From assembly GCA_902791675.1 (NCBI GenBank), contig CADAWW010000002.1, positions 1-33,213 on the forward strand: a stretch of 33,213 nt of DNA. Reading direction: 5' to 3'. Each line of letters begins with the position of its first letter. Positions within the stretch are counted from its first letter, which is position 1. The position numbers and the translations under genes were made by a program. This DNA comes from an uncultured Bacteroidales bacterium. GTDB lineage: Bacteria; Bacteroidota; Bacteroidia; Bacteroidales; Bacteroidaceae. Under the pieces are notes generated by a model. It ran no database searches and was not told the origin of the DNA. It was given only the letters and a program-made list of their open reading frames with translations. This document shows positions 1 to 7,477 of this stretch, in pieces.

Positions 1-381
1 CAGTTGGCTAAAGACCAGACCCACAACTCATATACTGAGATTATTGGCAGTAAGGGATTTGTTCGTATGCACCACGATTTCAAGAATGCCATTGTGGAGA
101 AGCACGGCGAACACATCACAGAGGTGGTTGAGAAACCTTATGGAGACAAGAATATCGACCGCCTGTGTTACCTGATGGGCGAGGCAATCCTGACAGGCGT
201 CAGACCGGAACACCTGCCCAAGTTCGAGGATGCAGCCATTGCATCGGAATATGCATGGAAGATGTTGGATGATGCTTGGACGCACGACATGCCGTCAAAA
301 GGCACACCAGAGGAACTGGAACAGATTCACTATCGCAGAGCCCACATGACAAACGGTTACGGCCTGCTTAATCAGATATAA
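1..381 (+). CDS. Gfo/Idh/MocA-type oxidoreductase, C-terminal part (5'-truncated)
   Basis: The reading frame is open from the first base, so only the last 126 residues are present and the true start lies upstream of the window. The visible part looks like the C-terminal substrate domain of Gfo/Idh/MocA oxidoreductases: a stretch [17 protein letters not shown] followed by a helix-rich end ([19 protein letters not shown]). The nucleotide-binding half cannot be seen. It is followed 19 bases later by tatA and then by a second, Tat-targeted oxidoreductase, so it is probably an upstream member of the same operon. Whether this copy also carries a twin-arginine signal cannot be judged here. The family assignment rests on a fragment and on context, so it is moderately confident. 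Confidence 0.6.
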   Translation, partial: QLAKDQTHNSYTEIIGSKGFVRMHHDFKNAIVEKHGEHITEVVEKPYGDKNIDRLCYLMGEAILTGVRPEHLPKFEDAAIASEYAWKMLDDAWTHDMPSKGTPEELEQIHYRRAHMTNGYGLLNQI

Positions 382-400
382 AACAAACAACATTATAATT

Positions 401-610
401 ATGGCACAATTATTATTTTTAGGTGGCTTAGGAACAGGTGAGATTATTGTCATTTGTTTAGTAGTATTGCTTCTCTTCGGTGGCAAGAAAATTCCCGAAC
501 TAATGCATGGTATTGGTAAAGGCGTAAGAAGTTTCAAGACTGGCATGAACGAAATAGAAAACGAAATCAACGCAGAAGTTGACACGAAGAAAGAAGTTGA
601 AAAGAAATAA
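401..610 (+). CDS. tatA: Sec-independent translocase subunit TatA
   Basis: This 69-residue protein forms the pore-forming or membrane-weakening component of the twin-arginine translocon. One N-terminal membrane helix (about residues 12-25) is followed by the family hallmark [17 protein letters not shown], a short amphipathic helix, and a charged Glu/Lys-rich tail. The length is normal for TatA/TatE. No tatB is visible, which fits the TatA-TatC systems usual in Bacteroidetes. It sits between two oxidoreductase genes, 42 bases ahead of one with a textbook RR signal peptide, and tatC ends the same gene run. That arrangement suggests co-expression of the exporter with its cargo. Confidence 0.95.
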   Translation: MAQLLFLGGLGTGEIIVICLVVLLLFGGKKIPELMHGIGKGVRSFKTGMNEIENEINAEVDTKKEVEKK

Positions 611-652
611 GTGTAATAAACATTCAATAATAACCCTAAAAACAACAACAGT

Positions 653-2188
653 ATGAAAGAAATGTCAAGAAGGTCTTTCCTAAAGGCTGGTACTGCTGCT
701 ACTGCAGCATTGGCGTTAACTCCAAGCGAATTGCTTGCAAAGGCTAAGGCAAACAAGAAGAATGCAAACCTTGGTAAGATTAAACTCTTAGGCGTTGGTG
801 TAGGTGGCCGTGGACACGCTGACATCAATGGTGTTACTTACAAAGGTAAGGGTGAAATCTATGACGATGTTGAGTTCATCGGCATGTGTGATGTTGACCA
901 GAAGTATGCCAAGGGTGTTTTGGACGAGTACAAGAAGCTCTTCCCCAACATGAAGATTTACGACGACTACAGGAAGATGTATGCAGAGCTCCTGGATCAG
1001 GCAGACGCTGTTATCTGCGGTACTGCTGACCACACCCATGCTATCATCTGCGCCGAGGCATTGGCAGCTGGCAAGCATGTATATTGCGAGAAGCCTCTGA
1101 CACGTACAGTATATGAATCTCGTCTGCTCACCAAGTTGGCTGCTAAAGCCGGTGTTGCAACCCAGATGGGTAACCAGGGTTCAAGCGGCGAGGGTGTAAA
1201 CCTTACTTGCGAGTGGATCTGGAACGGTGAAATCGGTGAGGTAACACGCGTTGATGCCTTCACAGACCGTCCAATCTGGCCTCAGGGTTTGGAGCGTCCT
1301 ACCGAAGTACACGAGATTCCCAGCACATTGAACTGGGATGCCTTTATCGGTCCCGCACCCAAGCGTCCTTACAACTCTATCTATCACCCCTGGAACTTCC
1401 GCGGATGGTGGGACTTTGGTACAGGTGCTCTGGGTGATATGGCTTGCCATATTCTGCACCCCGTATTCAAGGCTCTGGATTTGGGTTATCCCATTCACGC
1501 CGAGGGTAGCTCTACCCCACTTATGTCAGACTGCTGCCCCAGTGCACAGGTTGTCAAGCTGACATATCCCGCTCGCCCCAACCGTCCTAAGGTTGCTATG
1601 CCCGAGGTTGTTGTAACATGGAGCGATGGTGGTATCATACCATTCCGTCCGGACGGTCTGCCCGTTGGTAAGAACCTGAACATCAGCGGTGGTGGTGCTA
1701 TCTTCTATGGTACCAAGGACACCTTGGTTGTTGGCTGCTACGGCGAGAGCCCCTACTTGTTAAGCGGGCGTGTTCCCAATGCTCCTAAGGTTTGCCGCCG
1801 TGTTCCTGGTGGTCCTGGTGGTCACCAGCGCGACTGGATCCGTGCCATCAAGGAAATCCGCGAGGGTAAGAAGGATTGGACAAGAACAGCATCAGACTTC
1901 AGCGAGGCAGGTCCATTCAACGAGATGGTTGCCATGGGTGTAGTTGCTACACGTCTGCAAGGTCTGAACCAGACCTTGGATTGGGATGGTGAGAATATGA
2001 AGTTCACTAACATTCCCGAGAATGCTACTGTTCGCGCCATGTTGAAGGATGGTTTCTCAATTCACGACGGACACCCAACATTCAACAAGACCTACACAGA
2101 TCCTGTTAATGCACGCGAGTTCGCAGCAGAACTGATTAAGCCTAACTACCAGAATGGCTATGTTCTACCAGACATGCCTAAGGATTAA
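653..2188 (+). CDS. Tat-exported Gfo/Idh/MocA family oxidoreductase
   Basis: This 511-residue protein is predicted to be an NAD(P)-dependent sugar oxidoreductase exported folded to the periplasm. Residues 5-11 read SRRSFLK, an ideal twin-arginine motif, followed by an Ala/Leu-rich core. The Rossmann loop GVGVGGRG lies at about 47-54 and the family EKP motif at 146-148. A second ATG at 662 (giving MSRRSFLK) is an equally plausible start. Related Tat-exported enzymes include GH109 and the 3-keto-glycoside-forming oxidoreductases of gut Bacteroidetes; the sequence alone does not separate these. The DUF1080 and TIM-barrel genes directly downstream favour a role in oxidising a sugar at C3 before bond cleavage, which is an inference from context. 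Confidence 0.9.
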   Translation: MKEMSRRSFLKAGTAATAALALTPSELLAKAKANKKNANLGKIKLLGVGVGGRGHADINGVTYKGKGEIYDDVEFIGMCDVDQKYAKGVLDEYKKLFPNMKIYDDYRKMYAELLDQADAVICGTADHTHAIICAEALAAGKHVYCEKPLTRTVYESRLLTKLAAKAGVATQMGNQGSSGEGVNLTCEWIWNGEIGEVTRVDAFTDRPIWPQGLERPTEVHEIPSTLNWDAFIGPAPKRPYNSIYHPWNFRGWWDFGTGALGDMACHILHPVFKALDLGYPIHAEGSSTPLMSDCCPSAQVVKLTYPARPNRPKVAMPEVVVTWSDGGIIPFRPDGLPVGKNLNISGGGAIFYGTKDTLVVGCYGESPYLLSGRVPNAPKVCRRVPGGPGGHQRDWIRAIKEIREGKKDWTRTASDFSEAGPFNEMVAMGVVATRLQGLNQTLDWDGENMKFTNIPENATVRAMLKDGFSIHDGHPTFNKTYTDPVNAREFAAELIKPNYQNGYVLPDMPKD

Positions 2189-2218
2189 TTAAGGAAAGAT
2201 AATATCTGAGATACCGGC

Positions 2219-2244
2219 AATTAGAGGCATTAATGTCTCTAATT
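2219..2244. repeat. 26-bp near-perfect palindrome between oxidoreductase and DUF1080 genes
   Basis: Outer arms AATTAGAG and CTCTAATT flank a centre CATTAATG that is itself palindromic. The only imperfect position pairs G with T, which is tolerated in RNA, so the transcript can fold almost end to end. It lies in the 94-base gap inside the operon and is followed by a mixed T-rich stretch rather than a clean U run. It could be an intra-operon RNA stability or attenuation hairpin, or an operator; no promoter was recognised next to it. Confidence 0.5.
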
Positions 2245-2282
2245 GTCTTTAATTCTATTTTCAACAAAAAGCATTCAAAGAT

Positions 2283-3146
2283 ATGAAAATGAGAAATATA
2301 TTGGCAGCTGCTTCTATGATGGCTGCTCTTACAGCAACCGCTCAGGGCATGCAGTATGTGATTGTCCAGAATCCTGAGGTTGAACTGAGTTCGCTGAAAG
2401 TTGACAAGGACGGCTATTACGTATTGTTCGATGGTACCAGCATGGATGGTTGGAGAGGTTATGGCAAGGACCATATTCCCAACAAGTGGAACATCAAGGA
2501 CGGTGCATTGCACTTTAACGGACGCGGACAGGGTGAAGGCGGCGACATCATCTTCACACGCCGTTTCCAGAATTTTGAGTTCGAAGTGGAATGGAAGATT
2601 GCCGAAGGCGGAAACTCCGGTATCTTCTATCTGGGAAAAGAAACTGCTACCATCGAGAAGCCCAGCCAGGAGACAAAGGAGCTGAACGATGGACCTATAA
2701 AGGCTTCCATTACCATTCAAAAAGAGGCCAAGCTGAACTATCAGCCTATCTATATCTCATGCCCCGAATGTCAGGTTCTTGACAACGAGCGTCATCCCGA
2801 TGCCAAGTTAGGTGCAACACTGGGTATCCGTCAGTCAACCTCTCTGTATGACATGATTGTAGCCAAGCCTCAGAACGCAAATCCGGCAGGACAGTGGAAC
2901 AAGGTAAAGATTGTATGCAAGAACGGTAAGGTAACTCACTTCCAGAATGGTGTAAAGGTACTTAGCTACACATTGGCAGACAAATCATGGGTTGATCTGC
3001 TTCAGACATCTAAGTTCAGCCAAAAGAACTGGCCACTTGCTTTCGAAATCATGAAGGACTGTGGTAAAGATCCCGGCTACTTCGGTTTCCAGGACCACGG
3101 CGACGAAGTATGGTATCGTAACATCCGTGTTAAGGTATTAAAGTAA
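2283..3146 (+). CDS. secreted DUF1080 (3-keto-disaccharide hydrolase/lyase-like) protein
   Basis: The 287-residue protein starts with a Sec-type signal peptide (MKMRNILAAASMMAALTATA, cleavage near residue 20-22). The concanavalin-like DUF1080 fold shows its usual landmarks: YYVLFDGTSMDGW (45-57), EGGNSGIFYLGK (108-119) and the C-terminal QDHGDEVWYRNIRVK (270-284). Family members act on 3-keto-glycosides, hydrolysing or eliminating the glycosidic bond once C3 has been oxidised. The neighbours are a Tat-exported oxidoreductase upstream and a TIM-barrel isomerase-like protein 13 bases downstream, matching that chemistry. The family and secretion are clear; the exact reaction and substrate are inferred. 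Confidence 0.88.
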   Translation: MKMRNILAAASMMAALTATAQGMQYVIVQNPEVELSSLKVDKDGYYVLFDGTSMDGWRGYGKDHIPNKWNIKDGALHFNGRGQGEGGDIIFTRRFQNFEFEVEWKIAEGGNSGIFYLGKETATIEKPSQETKELNDGPIKASITIQKEAKLNYQPIYISCPECQVLDNERHPDAKLGATLGIRQSTSLYDMIVAKPQNANPAGQWNKVKIVCKNGKVTHFQNGVKVLSYTLADKSWVDLLQTSKFSQKNWPLAFEIMKDCGKDPGYFGFQDHGDEVWYRNIRVKVLK

Positions 3147-3159
3147 TAATAGGTAAAAA

Positions 3160-4047
3160 ATGAAAAAGATATTTTCAATAGCACTTTTAGCGCTGGTGGC
3201 TCTCTCCATGAGCCTGAATGTTGAGGCAAAGAAGAAGGAAATCGCCTTCCAAATGTATTCTGTTCGCGAACTGATTGGCGACCCTGGCAGGTATGCTCAG
3301 AACCATGAGAAGACACTGAAGGAGCTGGCCAAGATGGGTTACACAGCTATCGAAGCTGCAAACTATGGTGACGGCAAGCTTTACGGTGTTACTCCCGAGC
3401 AGTTTAAGGCAGACATCGAGGCAGCTGGTTTAGAGGTACTTTCAAGCCATGTCGGTCACAACCTAAGCGACAGCGAACTGAAGTCTGGCAACTTCGATGG
3501 TGCTCTGCAATGGTGGGCTCAGTGCATCGAAGCACATAAGCGTGCAGGAATGAAGTACATTGTGAATCCTGGTGTAAACTATCCCAAGACCTTGGCAGAA
3601 GCTGATGTTATCTGCAAGTATCTGAACAAGGTTGGTGAGATGGTAAATACTGCCGGCATGAAGTTCGGCTACCACAACCATTCACACGAGTTCGGCAGGG
3701 TAGAAGGTAAGGTGTGGTATGATTATATGCTGGAGCATACCGACGCCGACAAGGTATTCTTTGAGATGGACGTTTACTGGGCTGTTCGCGGTCAGGTTAG
3801 TCCCGTCGAGTACTTCAACAAGTATCCTGGTCGTTTTACCCTCCTCCATATTAAGGACCACAAGGAGTTTGGCGAAAGCGGTATGGTCGGCTTTGATGCT
3901 ATCTTTAACAATGCAGACAAGGCTGGACTGAAGCATTTGGTTGTAGAACTGGAAGGAAGCAACAGGCCCAACATTCTGGATGGAATGAAAGTTTGTGCAG
4001 ACTACTTGAAGGCTGCCAAGTTTGTTAAGTCAACATACGCTAAGTAA
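3160..4047 (+). CDS. secreted sugar-phosphate isomerase/epimerase-like TIM-barrel protein
   Basis: This 295-residue protein belongs to the xylose isomerase-like/AP-endonuclease-2 TIM-barrel superfamily. A Sec signal peptide covers residues 1-23 (cleavage after VEA), so despite the family name it should act in the periplasm on non-phosphorylated sugars. Metal-site elements typical of the family are visible: HNHSHEF at 172-178, Glu202 in FFEMDVYW, and His230/Asp233 in HIKDH. It follows the DUF1080 gene by 13 bases. In 3-keto-glycoside pathways, barrel proteins of this kind hydrate the 2-hydroxy-3-keto-glycal left by elimination; that role is inferred here from gene order. An ordinary epimerase is the alternative. 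Confidence 0.85.
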   Translation: MKKIFSIALLALVALSMSLNVEAKKKEIAFQMYSVRELIGDPGRYAQNHEKTLKELAKMGYTAIEAANYGDGKLYGVTPEQFKADIEAAGLEVLSSHVGHNLSDSELKSGNFDGALQWWAQCIEAHKRAGMKYIVNPGVNYPKTLAEADVICKYLNKVGEMVNTAGMKFGYHNHSHEFGRVEGKVWYDYMLEHTDADKVFFEMDVYWAVRGQVSPVEYFNKYPGRFTLLHIKDHKEFGESGMVGFDAIFNNADKAGLKHLVVELEGSNRPNILDGMKVCADYLKAAKFVKSTYAK

Positions 4048-4062
4048 TATTCATTGTAATAC

Positions 4063-4104
4063 AATTATGGGTTATAGGCTTTAAAACCTGTAACCCATAA
4101 TTTT
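4063..4104 (+). terminator. strong hairpin with short U run, just upstream of tatC
   Basis: A 16-bp stem (arms 4063-4078 and 4087-4102, with one G-U pair) encloses an 8-base loop and runs into TTTT at 4101-4104. It has the form of an intrinsic terminator for the oxidoreductase/DUF1080/isomerase run. It ends only 14 bases before the tatC start and leaves no room for a new promoter, so tatC should be expressed by readthrough. The hairpin may therefore lower tatC output or protect the upstream mRNA rather than stop transcription fully. Confidence 0.7.
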
Positions 4105-4118
4105 CTGAAATAAAGACT

Positions 4119-4934
4119 ATGCAAGAAGATAAAGAAGTCATAAAAAAAGAGAATAATACAGAAGAAGAGGCAAATGAAAGCATGTCGTTTTGGGATCACC
4201 TGGAGGTACTTAGGTGGGCCTTTTTCAGATCTGCATGCGTCTTATTACTTTGTTTAATAGTAACCTTTTCGGTACTACCACACATTTTTGACGACTTTAT
4301 TCTTGCAGCGACCAGCAACGACTTCTTTGTTTACCGATGGCTGAGCAAAATAAGCCATGGCATGATTACCTTCAGCCCGGATTTTAACGTTCAGATTATC
4401 AACATAAACGTAGCCAGTCAGTTTATGACGCATATTCAGACGTCTATCTCGCTGGCAGCTGTAATTGCTTTCCCTTATTTCATTTGGGAGATTTGGAAAT
4501 TCATAGAGCCCGCACTTTACGAGAACGAGATAAAGCACGTCCGTCCTGCCTTTATGGGTGGAACACTAATGTTTTACTTGGGCTGTGCTATAGGTTACTT
4601 TCTGGTTTTCCCCTTCACCTTCCGTTTTTTAATGGAATATGAGTTAAGTCCCAGTATTCAGAACCAGATAAACCTGTCGTCGTACATCGGTAACTTTACC
4701 ATGCTTATCTTGGTTATGGGAATAGTATTCGAGATGCCTTTGCTGGCTTGGATTCTCTCCCAATTAGGGGTACTTCACAAGGATTTTCTGCGCCAATATC
4801 GCAGACACGCCACTGTGATATTATTGGTGGCAGCAGCCATCATCACACCCAGTGGCGATCCGTTTACGCTAATGTTGGTATTTGTACCCCTATTCCTCTT
4901 GTATGAAATGTCTATAATGGTAATTAAGAAATAA
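4119..4934 (+). CDS. tatC: Sec-independent translocase subunit TatC
   Basis: TatC is the multi-span membrane receptor that recognises the RR signal peptide. The 271-residue protein has an acidic N-terminal extension, then the family signature SFWDHLEVLRW (about 23-33), six hydrophobic segments, the conserved EPALYENE loop region, and the C-terminal ITPSGDPFTLMLVFVPLF followed by LYE. All are typical of TatC. The length fits the family. It is the last gene of the run that begins with tatA and the exported oxidoreductase, separated from the isomerase-like gene by a terminator-like hairpin. The next gene is convergent. Confidence 0.96.
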   Translation: MQEDKEVIKKENNTEEEANESMSFWDHLEVLRWAFFRSACVLLLCLIVTFSVLPHIFDDFILAATSNDFFVYRWLSKISHGMITFSPDFNVQIININVASQFMTHIQTSISLAAVIAFPYFIWEIWKFIEPALYENEIKHVRPAFMGGTLMFYLGCAIGYFLVFPFTFRFLMEYELSPSIQNQINLSSYIGNFTMLILVMGIVFEMPLLAWILSQLGVLHKDFLRQYRRHATVILLVAAAIITPSGDPFTLMLVFVPLFLLYEMSIMVIKK

Positions 4935-4969
4935 ACATCTCACACAAGAGCAGGAATAAAAGAATCTTA

Positions 4970-5677
4970 TTATTCTGTAGTTTCTATAGCAGCTTCCTGC
5001 CTGATATTAATCAGATTGGTAACTTCACCGCACTTAAGAGCCAAAACAGCGGTACGGCCATTCTCTGTATCTGTATTTGGTGCTAAGGTCAGCGTAATCT
5101 TATTGTTACCGGCAGTTCCTTGAGTTTTGTCGAATACAGCCCATGTCTGGTCAGCATTCTCAGTGTATGAAAGCGTCCAGGGCCTCGACACATTAAAACA
5201 GAGGCTGTCTTCAGTTGCTTGGAAATTAACATACAAATCAAAAGACACAGAATCTGCCACCGCAGTTTGGATGGGCATAGGATGATGAATGTCCATATAC
5301 CCAAGCTGCAGGAAAACTGCAGCACTCGAATAGTCATAACTGTCAATTCTTACTGTACCCCTACGATTTTTACCTGTTGTGTTAGGCTTGAAAGAAACGA
5401 GCGTGGTAAAGGCATACAGGTTCCGATAATCGTAATCAACATCGTAAGACTCTCCTGCCGTTACACTAATCCATTCTGCCATAGAGAATGCATTATAACT
5501 GTCGAAAGTCTCAAAAACAATAGAGTCAAGCTCCTCATCAGCATACAGACAACCCTCGAATGGTTGTGAAGGATTGGGGTAAACAATAAATAAAGTATGA
5601 TTCTCGGGATCTTTATGACAAGATGCAAACAAGAAAAGAGCAGCTGCTATAGCGCATAGTAAATAAACTTTTTTCAT
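4970..5677 (-). CDS. BACON-domain lipoprotein
   Basis: This 235-residue protein has a lipoprotein signal ending in LFASC (lipidated Cys near residue 20). The rest consists of two beta-sandwich repeats resembling BACON domains. The second is clearest: SRPWTLSYTENADQTWAVFD, then TAGNNKITLTLAPNTDTENG, and a closing INIRQEA. The first, with ITVTAG-like and FKPNTTGKNRRGTVRI stretches, is more diverged. BACON domains occur in Bacteroidetes surface or periplasmic proteins, often joined to glycan or protein-degrading enzymes; here they stand alone. It is transcribed alone from a good promoter and converges on tatC. The specific ligand is unknown. Confidence 0.75.
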   Translation of the reverse strand: MKKVYLLCAIAAALFLFASCHKDPENHTLFIVYPNPSQPFEGCLYADEELDSIVFETFDSYNAFSMAEWISVTAGESYDVDYDYRNLYAFTTLVSFKPNTTGKNRRGTVRIDSYDYSSAAVFLQLGYMDIHHPMPIQTAVADSVSFDLYVNFQATEDSLCFNVSRPWTLSYTENADQTWAVFDKTQGTAGNNKITLTLAPNTDTENGRTAVLALKCGEVTNLINIRQEAAIETTE

Positions 5678-5708
5678 TATTATTGACGTTATAATTGATT
5701 TTGTTGTG

Positions 5709-5738
5709 CAAAGTTATTATTTTTCGTTGTAAGAGCAA
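5709..5738 (-). promoter_or_regulatory. Bacteroidetes-type promoter of the BACON lipoprotein gene
   Basis: On the minus strand TTG, a 19-base spacer and TAACTTTG form a good match to the Bacteroidetes sigma-ABfr consensus. The predicted transcript leader is about 25 bases. Confidence 0.7.
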
Positions 5739-5758
5739 AAACATTTTGTCACATTTTA

Positions 5759-5787
5759 TTGTGTTTAACAAAAAATGATTATCTTTG
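5759..5787 (+). promoter_or_regulatory. promoter of the small HTH-like gene
   Basis: TTG at 5759, an 18-base spacer and TATCTTTG at 5780-5787. The start codon at 5792 lies only four bases past the -7 element, where transcription itself should begin, so the mRNA is expected to be leaderless. It is divergent from the BACON lipoprotein promoter about 20 bases away. Confidence 0.65.
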
Positions 5788-5791
5788 TCAC

Positions 5792-6157
5792 ATGAACAAT
5801 ATATACTACAGAGATATCATTGAACTTCTTCTTCCGTATGGACAAGAAGGTTTGAGGTTGTCTTGTATTGTAAGACATCTCTACAACCTTCATGCAGATT
5901 TGTTTAACAAAAATATCCGTTACGAGGAAATCTACAAGTCTGTAGGCATGTTCCTTTGGAAACAGTCTCAAAAACGCGAATCACCTTTTAAACACAATTC
6001 CTATGGCGTTTACGCCATTAAACCCGACGTAGCCGTTCAGCTAGACCTCTTTTGGGACATACCCGATGAAGATGTTAACGCCACTGAGGAAAAGAAAGAG
6101 ACCAAGGCCTCAAAAAACAAAGCAGTTCAGACTGTGCTCTTTAAGTCACAATCATAG
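5792..6157 (+). CDS. small HARE-HTH-like protein of unknown function
   Basis: The start is taken at the ATG at 5792 (121 residues) because an upstream in-frame TTG at 5759 lies inside the promoter. The N-terminal part (residues 6-85) is a helical unit with a pattern LRLSCIVRHLYN, then LWKQSQKRESPF, then NSYGVYAIKP. This resembles winged-helix HARE-HTH domains, which end in a G-x-Y-A-L/I strand. The C-terminal third is acidic then Lys-rich and probably disordered. It may bind nucleic acid, but the match is by eye and weak. It precedes a secreted beta-helix gene by 32 bases, so the two may be co-transcribed. Confidence 0.6.
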   Translation: MNNIYYRDIIELLLPYGQEGLRLSCIVRHLYNLHADLFNKNIRYEEIYKSVGMFLWKQSQKRESPFKHNSYGVYAIKPDVAVQLDLFWDIPDEDVNATEEKKETKASKNKAVQTVLFKSQS

Positions 6158-6180
6158 GATATAGGAACACATCTTAAAAT

Positions 6181-6189
6181 CCCCCCCCC
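6181..6189 (+). repeat. nine-cytosine homopolymer abutting a start codon
   Basis: Nine consecutive C residues occupy the position where a ribosome-binding region would lie and touch the ATG at 6190. The tract is out of any reading frame (a TAA sits at 6175-6177 in the downstream frame), so length changes would alter leader spacing, not fuse genes. Confidence 0.9.
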
Positions 6190-7410
6190 ATGATAAAACA
6201 CAAAATCGCAATTCTCCTGTTTGCCCTTTTTGCCGTTGTGGGAATCACAGAAGCACAAGGCTGGATTTCTGTTCAATCTGTGGGTGTATTACCGCAGAAC
6301 TCAGCAGAAGAGAACCGCCAACACCTTCAAGAAGCCATAGACCATATGAGTCCATCAGGCGGTGTATTGTATGTGGAGCCGACCCAAGGCGGCTATCCCA
6401 TGCAAGGCGGCATCATTCTTAGGCGTAACGTTACACTTTGGGGCGCACATGGCCCCACAGGACGCGGTACTGCCCTGCTCGACCGTTCTGGTCCAACTGG
6501 TTCGCTCTTTGTTATTCGCGACCGCGAGAATCCCTTTCTTACCGTAGAGTCAGCCACACAGGTCAAAGGCATTCAATTCTATTATCCCGAACAGACCTGG
6601 CAGGATGGCAACCGGATTATAGCCTATCCGCCCACCATCTGTATGGCCACAGGCCAAGCCGTACAGGGTGTCACCCTAAGTTGTCTGACCTTCTACGGAG
6701 AATATATGGCTATGGATTTCCGCGCCAAGGCTCCACACATCTGCGAACAGATTCTCTTCGAGCACTGCTACGGTTATCCCCTCAGCGGGCAGTTTATTGC
6801 TATAGACCGCTGTTACGATGTACCACGCATCCTGCACTGCCATGTAAACCCGGCAAACATGAGAGAGTTCCGCCGCTCGTTTAAGCGCGAAGTTATTGAT
6901 GCTGTAGTTCGTAACAAAACCTATACGTATTGGATCGACCACACAGACAATGCCCAACTGATGGACCTCTTCACCTTTGGTGTTTATGGGGGCATCTATT
7001 TGGGCAACGAAACTTACGGACAACTGACGAACTTCAACTTCGACTGCGTCACTTTGGGTATTCACAAGTTAGGAAGTCAATGGAAGAACCGCAACTGGCA
7101 AATAGCCCAAGGAAGTATCATTGCCAATGTAGGTGATCGGATAGAGGAAATTCACCCTATCCTCATCGAGGGAAAGGGACATACATCACTGACAAATGTA
7201 GAGAGTTTTTCTGGTGATAACGGAGCCCTCACCACTCTTGGTGCCTCTTGGGATTATATTACTGTCCATGATGAAGCCACGGTAACCCTGACAGCTTGCC
7301 GTATGCAAGGATATAAGGCAGACAACCCCATGCATATTTCCAGCGGTGCCTATGTGCAAGCCATAGGTTGTTTTGATAGTAACAATAAAGTTATTGTACT
7401 GCCTCATTAA
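6190..7410 (+). CDS. secreted right-handed beta-helix (pectate lyase-like) protein
   Basis: The 406-residue protein begins with a Sec signal peptide (MIKHKIAILLFALF, cleavage after TEA near residue 22). The mature part opens like pectate-lyase superfamily/GH55-type proteins: LQEAIDHMSPSGGVLYVEP, then GGIILRRNVTLWGAHG, followed by short repeated strands ending in Asn/Gly turns. This indicates a parallel beta-helix. No catalytic residues could be assigned, so it may bind or cleave a polysaccharide. The gene follows the small HTH-like gene, has no clear promoter of its own, and starts directly after a poly-C tract. A strong terminator lies downstream. Confidence 0.7.
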   Translation: MIKHKIAILLFALFAVVGITEAQGWISVQSVGVLPQNSAEENRQHLQEAIDHMSPSGGVLYVEPTQGGYPMQGGIILRRNVTLWGAHGPTGRGTALLDRSGPTGSLFVIRDRENPFLTVESATQVKGIQFYYPEQTWQDGNRIIAYPPTICMATGQAVQGVTLSCLTFYGEYMAMDFRAKAPHICEQILFEHCYGYPLSGQFIAIDRCYDVPRILHCHVNPANMREFRRSFKREVIDAVVRNKTYTYWIDHTDNAQLMDLFTFGVYGGIYLGNETYGQLTNFNFDCVTLGIHKLGSQWKNRNWQIAQGSIIANVGDRIEEIHPILIEGKGHTSLTNVESFSGDNGALTTLGASWDYITVHDEATVTLTACRMQGYKADNPMHISSGAYVQAIGCFDSNNKVIVLPH

Positions 7411-7453
7411 AAAAATACGGCCCGGTGAGGATTTATTCTCACATGGGGCCGTA
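7409..7453 (-). terminator. strong intrinsic terminator of the pepD-to-C69 operon
   Basis: The hairpin has an outer stem of eight base pairs (TACGGCCC with GGGCCGTA), a small internal loop and an inner GTGAG/CTCAC stem around an AT-rich loop. On the minus strand it runs into seven T residues (7409-7415). It sits 25 bases past the C69 peptidase stop. It could also slow transcripts from the convergent beta-helix gene, though no U run follows in that direction. Confidence 0.85.
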
Positions 7454-7477
7454 ATTGAATGCATCGTTAATAGGATT

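Noticed and set aside
295..828. 177-residue minus-strand frame opposite tatA
   Set aside because: It covers tatA and the start of the oxidoreductase gene on the other strand, has a composition typical of an antisense shadow, and has no promoter or family pattern.
4951..4977. Possible terminator between tatC and the BACON gene
   Set aside because: The stem is short with a bulge, overlaps the BACON stop codon, and no U run follows on either strand.
5759..5791. TTG start adding 11 residues to the small HTH-like protein
   Set aside because: The extension lies within the promoter and would precede the transcription start.
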